A stretch of DNA of 64,000 nt from Kribbella voronezhensis (lineage in GTDB: Bacteria > Actinomycetota > Actinomycetes > Propionibacteriales > Kribbellaceae): positions 173,154 through 237,153 of the forward strand of contig NZ_SOCE01000001.1 in assembly GCF_004365175.1 (NCBI RefSeq), given 5' to 3'. Each line of letters begins with the position of its first letter. Position 1 is the stretch's first letter. A program made the translations under genes and the position numbers. Below, in pieces: positions 42,575-50,719 of this stretch. Under the pieces are notes generated by a model. That model saw nothing but the letters and a program-made list of their open reading frames with translations. It ran no database searches and was not told the origin of the DNA.

Positions 42575-43708
42575 TCAGCGGGGGGCCTTGGCGGCGGCGG
42601 CTTCGAGGGTGTCGGGGGTGACCAGGCCGACGAACACGCGGCCGTCGTCCGTGATCAGCGCGCTGACCATCTTGGTGGTGAGGATCTTGCCCGAGCCCCA
42701 GGTGCCCTGGACGGTGCGCGCCTTGGCGAGCAGCTGACCGAGCGGCCCGGCATCGGCGGGAAGCTTGGCGCCGCGTAGTACGAGGACGCTCTCCCAGGCC
42801 TTGCCGACGACGGTCGGCTTGTCCCTGTCAGCCAAGCCCATGCCGGGCTTCACCATGCCGGGCTTGGCGCCTGGCTTGGTGGCGTTCGGCTTCGGGAGGC
42901 CCTTCGGCTCGGTGTGGCGTGCCGTGGGGAGCTTCTGCTCGGTCACCTTGACGCCCTTGGGCGGGGTGAACGAGAAGGTACTGCTGTCCGGTACGGCGAA
43001 GGAGACGGCCGAGAAGCCGAGCTGGACCGCGGGATCCTTGCCTGTCCGCGGCATCACCGTGACCTCGAGCGGGATCCAGGTCTTCGAGTCGATCGCCAGC
43101 GTCACCGAACCGACCGTCGTCTTGTCGGTCTTCGGGATCAGGCGAAGCTTGTACGCGTCGCGTCCGGCCACCTTCTGCGTACCGCTGACCACCACCTTCG
43201 TGGACGGGTCGATGGCCGCCAGGAACTGCTTCGCGACGGCCTGCGGGTCGTACGCCTGCTTCTCCGGCGCGACCTCGGGCTTGGCCGGGTGCGCGGGCAG
43301 GGCGAGCTTGGTGGCCTCTCGGCGGGACGAGTCGTACACCCAGGCGGTCTTGCCGTCTGTGGTCACCGTGCGCTCGGCCATCTGGTCGATCACCGAGACA
43401 CGAGCCTTGTCCGGAGCGGCGAAGGCGACCCGGGCCGTGTGCTTGCCGGTCAGCAGGTCGGTGAACTTGGCGGCATCCGCGCCGAGCCCGGGAATCGCCG
43501 GCAGGCCGAGATCCGTCGAGGACGTCACCGTGCCGGACAGCCCGTCGACCTTGGCCGTCTGCACCTTGGCGAGCAGGTCCTGCGCGGTGATCCCGGGCAG
43601 GTCAGGAGAGGCGTCCGCGACCACCGGCCCGAGCGCTCCCACGCCCGCCACCACTGCGACTGCCGTGACCGGCACCAACCACCGTCGACTCCGCTGCGTT
43701 GCTCCCAT
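42575..43708 (-). CDS. LolA-like exported protein
   Basis: About 377 residues. It has a signal peptide or anchor at residues 8-35 (RWLVPVTAVAVVAGVGALGPVVADA). The LolA/LppX-like beta-fold region includes LLAKVQTAKVDGLSGTV, KTAWVYDSSRREATKLALP and YKLRLIPKTDKTTVGSVTLAIDSKTWIPLEV (quoted in parts). A Lys/Pro/Gly/Met-rich linker (KPNATKPGAKPGMVKPGMG) precedes a C-terminal domain ending LLAKARTVQGTWGSGKIL. It is probably extracytoplasmic and carries hydrophobic cargo or acts with the ABC exporter. Confidence 0.82.
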   Translation of the reverse strand: MGATQRSRRWLVPVTAVAVVAGVGALGPVVADASPDLPGITAQDLLAKVQTAKVDGLSGTVTSSTDLGLPAIPGLGADAAKFTDLLTGKHTARVAFAAPDKARVSVIDQMAERTVTTDGKTAWVYDSSRREATKLALPAHPAKPEVAPEKQAYDPQAVAKQFLAAIDPSTKVVVSGTQKVAGRDAYKLRLIPKTDKTTVGSVTLAIDSKTWIPLEVTVMPRTGKDPAVQLGFSAVSFAVPDSSTFSFTPPKGVKVTEQKLPTARHTEPKGLPKPNATKPGAKPGMVKPGMGLADRDKPTVVGKAWESVLVLRGAKLPADAGPLGQLLAKARTVQGTWGSGKILTTKMVSALITDDGRVFVGLVTPDTLEAAAAKAPR

Positions 43709-43787
43709 GTCTCCAAGACTCGCACCGCACCCACCCCGAACCAAGGGCTGTCAGGGTCGAATCACCCAAAAGAGGGAGCGGCCCGTA

Positions 43788-43831
43788 CGACGCCCGCCGT
43801 ACGCCGCGTGAACGGCGTACGGCGGGCGTCG
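43788..43831. terminator. Strong hairpin between LURP-one gene and lolA-like gene
   Basis: A perfect 19-bp inverted repeat with a 6-base loop, containing the GTACGGC word in both arms. It lies 39 bp after the LURP-one stop and upstream of the lolA-like gene. No U-tract; a bidirectional or minus-strand terminator is the simplest reading. Confidence 0.7.
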
Positions 43832-43869
43832 GACGAAATGCGGCGTTCCGTGTGCAGCCTGGTGCTGGA

Positions 43870-44484
43870 TCAGCGGCTCTGGAGGGCGTCGAGAGCGACC
43901 GTCATCGCGGCCGCGACACGGAAGTCGAGCCGCGGGTCCGGGGCGTTGACCCGGTAGCGGTCCCGGACCGACACCTTGCGTTCGACCGCGAGCACCAACT
44001 CGCCGGTGGCGCGGTCCTTGAAGTCGAAGTGGAAGATGAACGGCAACGGGATCTCGCCGAGGTACGGGACGAACTCCCAGATCCGGCGCACGATCGCGAC
44101 GGTCGGGTTCCGCTCGGTGCCGTCCGCCTCGACGCCGGCACCGCTGAGCTGCCAGCTGGACCGCAGCAGGCTCTTGCCGAACTCCTTCTTGAACCAGCCG
44201 ATCGGCTGGCCCTGCGGGTCGAAGACGTCGTACCCGGAGCCGAGGTCGATCCGCTTGCGGGCCTTGAACGAGAACACCGCCTGCGACTTGGTGTCGTCGG
44301 TGTAGAAGGTGACCTCTTCCTTGAAGGCCATCCGCTTCTGCTGCGCGAACGCGAGCAGCGGTCCGTCGGACCCATCCGGGTTGGTGGCGATCAGTTCGTA
44401 CTTGTTCGCCATCAGGGTGATCCGCTGCTTCATCGAGAAGGCGGGAACGTACATAGGCGCTGGGCCTTGGGGTGGGACGGTCAT
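43870..44484 (-). CDS. LURP-one/scramblase-like domain protein
   Basis: A 204-residue protein of the LURP-one-related (tubby/scramblase-like) family: FSMKQRITLMANKYELIATNPDG, VFSFKARKRIDLGSGYDVFDPQGQPIGWFKKEFGKSLLRSSWQL (quoted in parts) and a C-terminal PDPRLDFRVAAAMTVALDAL. The function in bacteria is unknown. The start shares ATGA with the stop of the CobE-BluB fusion gene, so it is co-translated with the cobalamin genes although nothing ties it to that pathway biochemically. Confidence 0.82.
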   Translation of the reverse strand: MTVPPQGPAPMYVPAFSMKQRITLMANKYELIATNPDGSDGPLLAFAQQKRMAFKEEVTFYTDDTKSQAVFSFKARKRIDLGSGYDVFDPQGQPIGWFKKEFGKSLLRSSWQLSGAGVEADGTERNPTVAIVRRIWEFVPYLGEIPLPFIFHFDFKDRATGELVLAVERKVSVRDRYRVNAPDPRLDFRVAAAMTVALDALQSR

Positions 44485-45911
44485 GCGGAGGAGTCTCGCA
44501 TCTCGCCCGGTTCATCGACCGTGATGCCGCAGGCGAGACCACCCAGCCGTACGCCGCGCGCAAGCGCCCGGGAGACGTCCGACTCGACAGGGAGCTCTAC
44601 GACGATCTCCCCCACGCCCTGCAGCACCAGATCCCGAGCCACCTCGACACCGAGCTCCAACGCTTCGTCCACGGACCGTGCCGGTCGCCACAGCACTCCG
44701 AAGTCCGCTGCAGGCTTCTCCCCACCCACCTGTACTACGAGGGCTTCGGGCCGCTCCAGCAACTCCGGCTGCGCCGCATCGACGACCACCAGGTGCACCA
44801 CCTGACTCCCAACAGGCTTTGCTACGCCTTCGGCCTGTACAGCGTCCTGCACGATCACCTGTGACGGCGGTGCGCCCGGCAACCCGCGTTGTCCCCAGGC
44901 CTCCTGATGCACAGCCCACGAGAGCGGCCGTCGCGCAGCCCAGCCACTCCGCACCAGCTCGGGCGCTGCGGCGAACTCCTCCACATGGCCGACGCACAGG
45001 TACCCGACCAGCTCCACCTGTGCGGGCAGGTCCAGTACTGCGCCGACCTCTCCTGGTTCGAAGAACGACACCCAGCCGACACCGAGACCCTCTGCGCGCG
45101 CGGCCAGCCACAGGTTCTGGATGGCGATCGCCGCTGAGAACCACGTGGTGCGCGGATCCGCGTGCCGCCCCAGCACGTGCCGGCCGCCGCGGCCGGGGTC
45201 ACAGGTGACGGCGATGTTCAGCGGGGTGTCCAGGATCGCCTCGATCTTCAGTCCGTCGAACGCGTTCCGGCGATCGGCAGGAAGCGATGCGGCGAATGCG
45301 TCTCGTTGGGCGATCGCCAGGTCGTGCACCTTGCGGCGGGTGGCGATGTCGCGGATCAGGACGAAGTCCCACGGCTGGCTCAGGCCGACGCTGGGCGCGC
45401 GGTGTGCTGACTCGAGTACGCGGGTCAGCACGTCGTCCGCGATCGGCTGGTCGAGGAAACCTCGGCGTACGTCTCGGCGCTCGGCCAGCACGCGGTGCAC
45501 GGTCTCTCGCTCGGCTTGCGGATAGCCGGGAGCGGCCGGTTGCCTTTGGTTGTCCGGGAGTTTGCCGACGGCGACTGTGGCTCGGGCTGAGCGCTGCTTT
45601 GGGACTACGAGTTCGGCGCCGCTCAGGATCACGGCGGCCTCGGCGACGCTCGCAGTACCGGTCAGGCGTTCTACTTCGTCGCTCGGAGTGGGCACTTGTT
45701 GTTGGGAGAGCTCCGGTGATGGTGCGGTGAACAGCTCTGCGGCCAGGGACGCCACCAGGCGTTGCAGACCGGGCTCCGTCTCTTTGCCTTCGACAGTGAC
45801 CACCCGTATGACGTCCTGTGGGCTCAGGCCGGCCAGTGCTTTCTCCACAAGGTCCCGCAGCTCTCTGTACGACGTACCGGAGCGGAGGCCGATTCCCAGG
45901 ACGAGGCTCAT
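44481..45911 (-). CDS. CobE/CbiG-C - BluB fusion with an unassigned C-terminal domain
   Basis: About 476 residues in three parts. Residues 1-125 match the CobE/CbiG C-terminal domain (LVLGIGLRSGTSYRELRDLV, VTVEGKETEPGLQRL). Residues about 140-345 match BluB, which destroys FMN to make 5,6-dimethylbenzimidazole (RRDVRRGFLDQPI, HRAPSVGLSQPWDFVL, GVGWVSFFEP). Residues about 345-476 are unassigned; the stretch SVDEALELGVEVARDLVLQGV weakly recalls CobT, but no GIGNT phosphoribosyltransferase motif follows. The start overlaps the cobB stop (ATGA). The fusion couples ring contraction chemistry to lower-ligand supply. Confidence 0.85.
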   Translation of the reverse strand: MSLVLGIGLRSGTSYRELRDLVEKALAGLSPQDVIRVVTVEGKETEPGLQRLVASLAAELFTAPSPELSQQQVPTPSDEVERLTGTASVAEAAVILSGAELVVPKQRSARATVAVGKLPDNQRQPAAPGYPQAERETVHRVLAERRDVRRGFLDQPIADDVLTRVLESAHRAPSVGLSQPWDFVLIRDIATRRKVHDLAIAQRDAFAASLPADRRNAFDGLKIEAILDTPLNIAVTCDPGRGGRHVLGRHADPRTTWFSAAIAIQNLWLAARAEGLGVGWVSFFEPGEVGAVLDLPAQVELVGYLCVGHVEEFAAAPELVRSGWAARRPLSWAVHQEAWGQRGLPGAPPSQVIVQDAVQAEGVAKPVGSQVVHLVVVDAAQPELLERPEALVVQVGGEKPAADFGVLWRPARSVDEALELGVEVARDLVLQGVGEIVVELPVESDVSRALARGVRLGGLACGITVDEPGEMRDSSA

Positions 45912-47266
45912 TTCTCCAACCCCGCGTAGACACGGGCGGCTGCTACGAACCTGGCCGGCACGTCGGGTGTGGCGGTCCAGTGCAGGTGGAGGTACGACGC
46001 GTGGATCTGTGTCCTGGCGACGCCTTCCTGGATGCCGCCAGGCAAGTACCACGCGCTGTCGACGTCTTCGTCGTACTCGACTGTCGTCCGATGGAACTCA
46101 TGGCCCCGCACGCGACGACCCTCGTCGAAGATCGCCGTGGTGGTCGCTGCGATCGCGGTCCGGTAGCCGAGCGTCAGGCGGCTCGTCATACGAGCCGTTG
46201 CCGGTAGTACGCCGGTCAGCTGGTGGCCGTCGAGTTCACGGCACAGGTAGAGGAGGCCGGCGCATTCCGCGACGACCGGGAGACCTGCGACGATCTCGTC
46301 TGCGACCTGCTTCCGCAGTACGGCGTTGTCAGAGAGCGCTTCCGCGTGAAGCTCGGGGAAGCCGCCGCCGAGGTAGAGCGCGGAGGTTGCCTCAGGCAAT
46401 GACTCCCGGAGCGGGTCGAAGGTGACGACGTCGGCACCGGCGGCCGTCAGCAGCTCGGCCGTCTCGGTGTAGCGGAAGGAGAACACGGGACCGCCTGCCA
46501 TCGCGATCACGGGCCGCCCCTCCTCGGCGGGGCTGACCTCCGCGGCCGGGTCCCAGGCCTGAACATCCAGCTCTGGCGCGGTCCGGGCGGCGGCGACGAA
46601 GGCCTCCAGGTCGACGCCTTGCCTCACCAACTCCGCGGCGGCTTCCACCGCGGCCGTCGCCTGCTCACGCTGCTCGTCGGCCGGGACCAGCCCGAGATGC
46701 CGGCTGGGCACGGTCAGGCGGGTGTCACGCCGAAGTACACCGAGAACCGGTACGCCGGTGGGCGCGACGCCGGCGCGTACCTCGGCCTCGTGCCGGTCCG
46801 AACCGACCTTGTTCAGGATCACTCCGACGATCCGGACGCCGGTGTCGAACGAGACGAAGCCGGCTACTACCGCGCCCACGCTGCGACCAGCGGCGGACGC
46901 GTCGACTACCAGGACGATGGGTGCCTTGAGCAACTTGGAGACGTGTGCTGTGGAGGCGTAGCCCTCGGTTCCGAGCGCACCGTCGTACAGGCCCATCACG
47001 CCTTCGACGACGGCGAGGTCCGCGGTCGCTGCGCCGTGAGCGAAGAGCGGGGCAACGCGTTCCTCACCGGACAACATGGGATCGAGGTTGCGCCCCGGCC
47101 GACCGGTCGCCACGGCATGGAATCCGGGATCGATGTAGTCCGGCCCCACCTTGAACCCGGCCACGCGATGCCCGGCCTGCCGCAGCGCACCCATCAGCCC
47201 AACGGCCACAGTCGTCTTCCCCGCCCCCGACGAAGGCGCCGCCACAACCACCCGCGGAATCACCAC
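45908..47266 (-). CDS. cobB: Cobyrinic acid a,c-diamide synthase / hydrogenobyrinate a,c-diamide synthase
   Basis: About 452 residues. The N-terminal P-loop amidoligase domain has APSSGAGKTTVAVGLMGAL and VGPDYIDPGFHAVATGR. The C-terminal class I glutamine amidotransferase domain has the nucleophile Cys in VAECAGLLYLC and the His in a RGHEFHRT segment. It amidates the a and c side chains of cobyrinic/hydrogenobyrinic acid with glutamine and ATP. The GTG at 47266 follows GGGGAG by six bases and is preferred to a TTG at 47284. Confidence 0.95.
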   Translation of the reverse strand: MVIPRVVVAAPSSGAGKTTVAVGLMGALRQAGHRVAGFKVGPDYIDPGFHAVATGRPGRNLDPMLSGEERVAPLFAHGAATADLAVVEGVMGLYDGALGTEGYASTAHVSKLLKAPIVLVVDASAAGRSVGAVVAGFVSFDTGVRIVGVILNKVGSDRHEAEVRAGVAPTGVPVLGVLRRDTRLTVPSRHLGLVPADEQREQATAAVEAAAELVRQGVDLEAFVAAARTAPELDVQAWDPAAEVSPAEEGRPVIAMAGGPVFSFRYTETAELLTAAGADVVTFDPLRESLPEATSALYLGGGFPELHAEALSDNAVLRKQVADEIVAGLPVVAECAGLLYLCRELDGHQLTGVLPATARMTSRLTLGYRTAIAATTTAIFDEGRRVRGHEFHRTTVEYDEDVDSAWYLPGGIQEGVARTQIHASYLHLHWTATPDVPARFVAAARVYAGLEK

Positions 47267-47284
47267 CGCAAACTCCCCGGGCAA

Positions 47285-47446
47285 CTGAGCCGCGGGAGAG
47301 CGCGATCTGCGGGACAGCTGACCTGCAAGCGTCGCCCGGTGCCCGGGCAGCTGAGCTGCGGGAGAGCGCGATCTGCGGGGCAGCTGACACGCGAGCGTCG
47401 CCCGGTGCTCGGGCAGCTGAGTTGCGGGAGAGCGCGATCTTCGGGC
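47285..47446. repeat. Tandem repeat, 66-bp unit, about 2.5 copies
   Basis: Copies begin at 47285, 47351 and 47417 with CTGAG(C/T); each has the core GGGAGAGCGCGATCT, then CAGCTGAC and GCGTCGCCCGG. The period of exactly 66 bp and near-identity indicate recent duplication. It fills the 187-bp gap between cobO and cobB. No role is evident. Confidence 0.9.
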
Positions 47447-47453
47447 TGGACGC

Positions 47454-48068
47454 TCACCACTCGATGCCCTTCTGACCCTTCTGGCCGGCGTCCATCGGGT
47501 GCTTCACCTTGGTCATCTCGGTGACGAGATCCGCGGCGTCGAGGAGCCTCTGGTCGGCATTGCGCCCGGTGATCACGACGTACTGGTGACCCGGCCGGTT
47601 CGTCAGCGTCTCGACCACCTCGTCGACGTCCACCCAACCCCACTTCATCGGATAGGTGAACTCGTCCAGCACATAGAGATCATGCGTCTCGGCCGCGATC
47701 CGGCGCTGGATCTCCCGCCAGCCTTCGAGCGCGTCCGCGGCGTGATCCTCCTCGGAACCGGCCTTGCGCGACCAACTCCACCCTTCGCCCATCTTGTGCC
47801 ACTCGACCGGCCCGCCCTCACCCGTTGCCTCGTGCAACCGGCCGAGCGCCTTGAACGCGCTCTCCTCGCCGACCTTCCACTTCGCGCTCTTGACGAACTG
47901 GAACACCCCGATGTTCCAGCCCTGGTTCCAGCCGCGCAGCGCCATCCCGAACGCCGCGGTCGACTTGCCCTTCATCTCACCGGTGTGCACCATCAGCAAC
48001 GGCCGGTTCCGGCGCTGGCGGGTGGTCAGACCGTCCTGCGGTACGACACTCGGTTGTCCCTGCGGCAT
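47454..48068 (-). CDS. cobO: Cob(I)yrinic acid a,c-diamide adenosyltransferase
   Basis: A 204-residue CobA/CobO-type enzyme. The P-loop variant is HTGEMKGKSTAAFG, and GVFQFVKSAKWKVGEE, DLYVLDEFTYPM and VVITGRNADQRLLDAADLVTEM are family landmarks. It transfers adenosyl from ATP to cobalt(I) corrinoids. The start shares one base with the stop of the chelatase gene upstream (TGATG). Confidence 0.96.
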   Translation of the reverse strand: MPQGQPSVVPQDGLTTRQRRNRPLLMVHTGEMKGKSTAAFGMALRGWNQGWNIGVFQFVKSAKWKVGEESAFKALGRLHEATGEGGPVEWHKMGEGWSWSRKAGSEEDHAADALEGWREIQRRIAAETHDLYVLDEFTYPMKWGWVDVDEVVETLTNRPGHQYVVITGRNADQRLLDAADLVTEMTKVKHPMDAGQKGQKGIEW

Positions 48069-50461
48069 CAGGCGGCGCTCCTCGTGGTGACGGCTCGAAC
48101 AAGGTTGCCTGCGGCAACTTCACCCAGATCCAGATACTCGGCGCCGAGGACGCCGGCGAGCTCGGCAGCCAGCCCGAGCCGTACGCCGCGACGCGGTTCG
48201 CAGTCCACCACGACGCTGGCGATCCCCTGCATCGCCAGCCAGCCGGCCGCCTGCTTGGCTTTGTCGAAAGCGCTCTCTCCGTGAGTCGCCCGACCATCCG
48301 TCACGAGCACCAGCAACGGCCGGCGCCGAGGATCACGGATCGCCGCGATCCGCAGTACGTCGGCCGCTTGCAGCAGCCCTTCGGCGAGCGGGGTTCGACC
48401 GCCGGTCGGCAACGATTCGAGCCGCCGTACCGCGGTCTCGACGCTACCCGTCGGCGGCAGAGCCACCGTGGCGGTCGCACCGGCAAAGGTCACCAGACCA
48501 ACCTTGTCGCGCCGCTGATACGCATCCAGCAACAACGAAACAATCGCGGTCTTCACCTCACCCATCCGCCTCTTGGTCCCCATCGACCCGGACGCATCGA
48601 CACAGAAGAGCACAAGATTCCCCTCCCGCCCTTCCCGCACAGCCAACCGAATGTCGCTCCCCCGCACAACAAGCCCCGGCCGCCAAGACCGCGCACCTGA
48701 GGGGGTGGGCTTGGTTGGCGTGTCGGCGGTGCGGCGGGTGTGTTGGTGGGGGGCGGCTGCGCGGATGGTGGCGAGGAGGTGCGGGCGGCCCGGCTCGCGG
48801 CCGACTCGGGCACGGTCGCCTACGACGCGACCGACCTCGGTGATCGCGCGGGACCGGCGACCGGCGACGCCGGCTCCTGCTGCTTGGACGCTGAGCAAGC
48901 GAGCCTTGTAGGGCTCGGAACTGGCTGCCACCTGACCAGTCGGCGCAGGGCCCGGGAGAGCGCTCTCTGGGTTCTCTCGGGCAGTCTGGTCCGAGGAGGC
49001 CTCCTGGTCCGAGGATGCGTCGTGCTGCGGGGATGCGTCGTCGTGCTCTGGGGGTGCGTCGCCTTCCTCTCCCCCATCGCTGTTGTCCGGGCCACCACCG
49101 TCCGGACCACCACCCGGGTTGTCCGGGCCGCCGTCGGGATCGTCGTCGGGGTCCGGTTCGGGTGGGGTGCTGTCTTTGATCGCCTGGTCGAGTTGCTCGT
49201 CGTCCAGGCCGGGCGCGTCGAACGGGTTGCGGCGTTTGCGGTGCGGGAGAGCGAGCTTGGCCGCCGCTCGTACGTCCTCCACCTCGACCACAGTGCGCCC
49301 TGACCAGGCGGCGTGGGCGACCGCGGTACGGGCTGTGACGAGGTCTGCGCGCATGCCGTCGACGTCGAAGGACGCGCAGATCTCGGCGATCTGACGGAGT
49401 GCGGCGTCCGTCAGGATCACCTCCGGCAGCAGGCTCTGCGCTTTCACGATCCGCTCGGCGAGTTCGCGTTGGGCGTCGGCGAACTTGGCGACGTACGCCG
49501 CCGGGCCGGCCTCGTAGCTCAGCCGCGCCCGCATCACCTCGACGCGAACGGCCGGGTCCCGGCTCGCGACGACATCGACCGTCAGGCCGAATCGGTCGAG
49601 AAGCTGAGGGCGGAGCTCGCCTTCCTCGGGGTTCATGGTGCCGACGAGCACGAAGCGCGCCGGGTGGGTGACGGAGACACCGTCCCGCTCGACTGTCGCG
49701 CGACCCATCGCTGCGGCATCGAGGAGTACGTCGACCAGGTGGTCGTGCAGCAGGTTGACCTCGTCGACGTACAGGAGTCCGCGATGTGCAGCGGCCAGCA
49801 GACCCGGCTCGTACGCCGTGACGCCTTCGGAGAGCGCTCGCTCGAGATGCAGCGAGCCGAGTACGCGGTCTTCGGTCGCTCCGACCGGTAGCTCGACCAA
49901 TCGCGCGGATCGCAGGGAGCGCTCTCTCCCGTTCTCGCCGGCGATCTCGTGGGGACCGTCGGGGCAGTCGGAGGAGGGGTGGTTCGGGTCACAGGAGAAG
50001 CGGCAGGACGGGATCACCTCGATAGCGGGGAGGATCTCAGTGAGGGCGCGAACAGCGGTGGACTTCGCCGTACCCTTCTCGCCCCGGATCAGTACTCCAC
50101 CGATCGCCGGCGAAACCGCCGCAAGAATCAAGGCGAGCTGCAGCTCTTCCATCCCCACAACAGCGGTGAACGGAAAGCCGTCCGACAGCGCACCGCGAGG
50201 CGCGGACCCCTCCGACAGAGAGCCGCGAGGCGCGGACTCTCCCGCCGGAGCGCCCTGCGGTGAGGGGGCCTGCGACAGCGCGCCGCGAGGTACGGATCCT
50301 TCCGCCGGAGCGCCCTGCGGTGAGGGGGCCTGCGGCAGCGCGCCGCGAGGCGCGGATCCTTCCGCCGGAGCGCCCTGCGGTGAGGGGGCCTGCGGCAGCG
50401 CGCCGTCGGGCTCGGGCGCGGGGGTGGGGGCAGGCTGAGAATTGGGTGGAGCTGGCCGCAT
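48068..50461 (-). CDS. ChlI-ChlD fusion (Mg-chelatase-like), probable cobaltochelatase partner of CobN
   Basis: About 797 residues. A repetitive Ala/Pro/Gly-rich N-terminus (20-residue units containing APSPQGAP) is followed by the AAA+ ChlI domain: Walker A GEKGTAKST, Walker B LLYVDEVNLLHDHLVD, sensor GTMNPEEGELRPQLLDRFGL. Then comes a long acidic Asp/Gly/Pro linker (about residues 440-510), and a C-terminal von Willebrand A domain with the MIDAS motif DASGSMG. A Cys-rich insert (CRFSCDPNHPSSDCPDG) is also typical. With CobN nearby it likely forms the ATP-dependent cobalt chelatase. It is governed by the cobalamin riboswitch at 50545-50652; the ATG at 50461 follows GAAGGG. Confidence 0.9.
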   Translation of the reverse strand: MRPAPPNSQPAPTPAPEPDGALPQAPSPQGAPAEGSAPRGALPQAPSPQGAPAEGSVPRGALSQAPSPQGAPAGESAPRGSLSEGSAPRGALSDGFPFTAVVGMEELQLALILAAVSPAIGGVLIRGEKGTAKSTAVRALTEILPAIEVIPSCRFSCDPNHPSSDCPDGPHEIAGENGRERSLRSARLVELPVGATEDRVLGSLHLERALSEGVTAYEPGLLAAAHRGLLYVDEVNLLHDHLVDVLLDAAAMGRATVERDGVSVTHPARFVLVGTMNPEEGELRPQLLDRFGLTVDVVASRDPAVRVEVMRARLSYEAGPAAYVAKFADAQRELAERIVKAQSLLPEVILTDAALRQIAEICASFDVDGMRADLVTARTAVAHAAWSGRTVVEVEDVRAAAKLALPHRKRRNPFDAPGLDDEQLDQAIKDSTPPEPDPDDDPDGGPDNPGGGPDGGGPDNSDGGEEGDAPPEHDDASPQHDASSDQEASSDQTARENPESALPGPAPTGQVAASSEPYKARLLSVQAAGAGVAGRRSRAITEVGRVVGDRARVGREPGRPHLLATIRAAAPHQHTRRTADTPTKPTPSGARSWRPGLVVRGSDIRLAVREGREGNLVLFCVDASGSMGTKRRMGEVKTAIVSLLLDAYQRRDKVGLVTFAGATATVALPPTGSVETAVRRLESLPTGGRTPLAEGLLQAADVLRIAAIRDPRRRPLLVLVTDGRATHGESAFDKAKQAAGWLAMQGIASVVVDCEPRRGVRLGLAAELAGVLGAEYLDLGEVAAGNLVRAVTTRSAA
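50193..50405. repeat. In-frame 60-bp tandem repeats in the chelatase gene
   Basis: Three near-identical 60-bp units (period visible at 50262-50381) plus shorter 30-bp partial units encode the Ala/Pro/Gly-rich repeats at the chelatase N-terminus. The repeat number is likely to vary between strains. Confidence 0.85.
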
Positions 50462-50544
50462 CAGCGGTGTTCCCTTCGTCCTGCGGGTGTCCACGCCCGC
50501 CTCGGCACCTGGCACGCCCGGAACGCGGAGAGCGCTCCCTGGCG

Positions 50545-50652
50545 GACGGCGGGAGATGTCCTGGCTTCCGGGTTCGCACCCGGTCACAGTGGCGGGACCG
50601 CCCCGGACTCCGGCTCCTTCAGAGCCGTCACCGGTGTTCCTCTCCAACCGTC
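50545..50652 (-). ncRNA. Cobalamin (B12) riboswitch before the chelatase gene
   Basis: On the minus strand the conserved elements occur in order: GAGGAACACCGGTGA, then GGGGCGGTCCCGCCACTGTGA, then GGAAGCCAGGA. This is the adenosylcobalamin riboswitch core. It lies upstream of the ChlI-ChlD/cobO/cobB/cobE-bluB unit, so high coenzyme B12 should lower synthesis of that operon. A second copy precedes cobN. Confidence 0.93.
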
Positions 50653-50719
50653 CCGGCGATCATTCCACACCACCTGGCATCGCTCACCGCCCGGAGACCA
50701 ACCTCACCCGGCACCCTCC

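Noticed and set aside
44472..44864. A 130-codon plus-strand frame opposite the tail of the CobE-BluB fusion
   Set aside because: The minus-strand reading looks more protein-like (regular helices such as SVDEALELGVEVARDLV) and its stop couples with the next gene; the plus-strand frame has neither a motif nor a Shine-Dalgarno sequence.
47260..47643. A minus-strand frame giving repeated DRALPQLSCP units over the 66-bp repeats
   Set aside because: It overlaps the end of cobO in another frame, has no ribosome binding site and owes its length to the tandem repeat.
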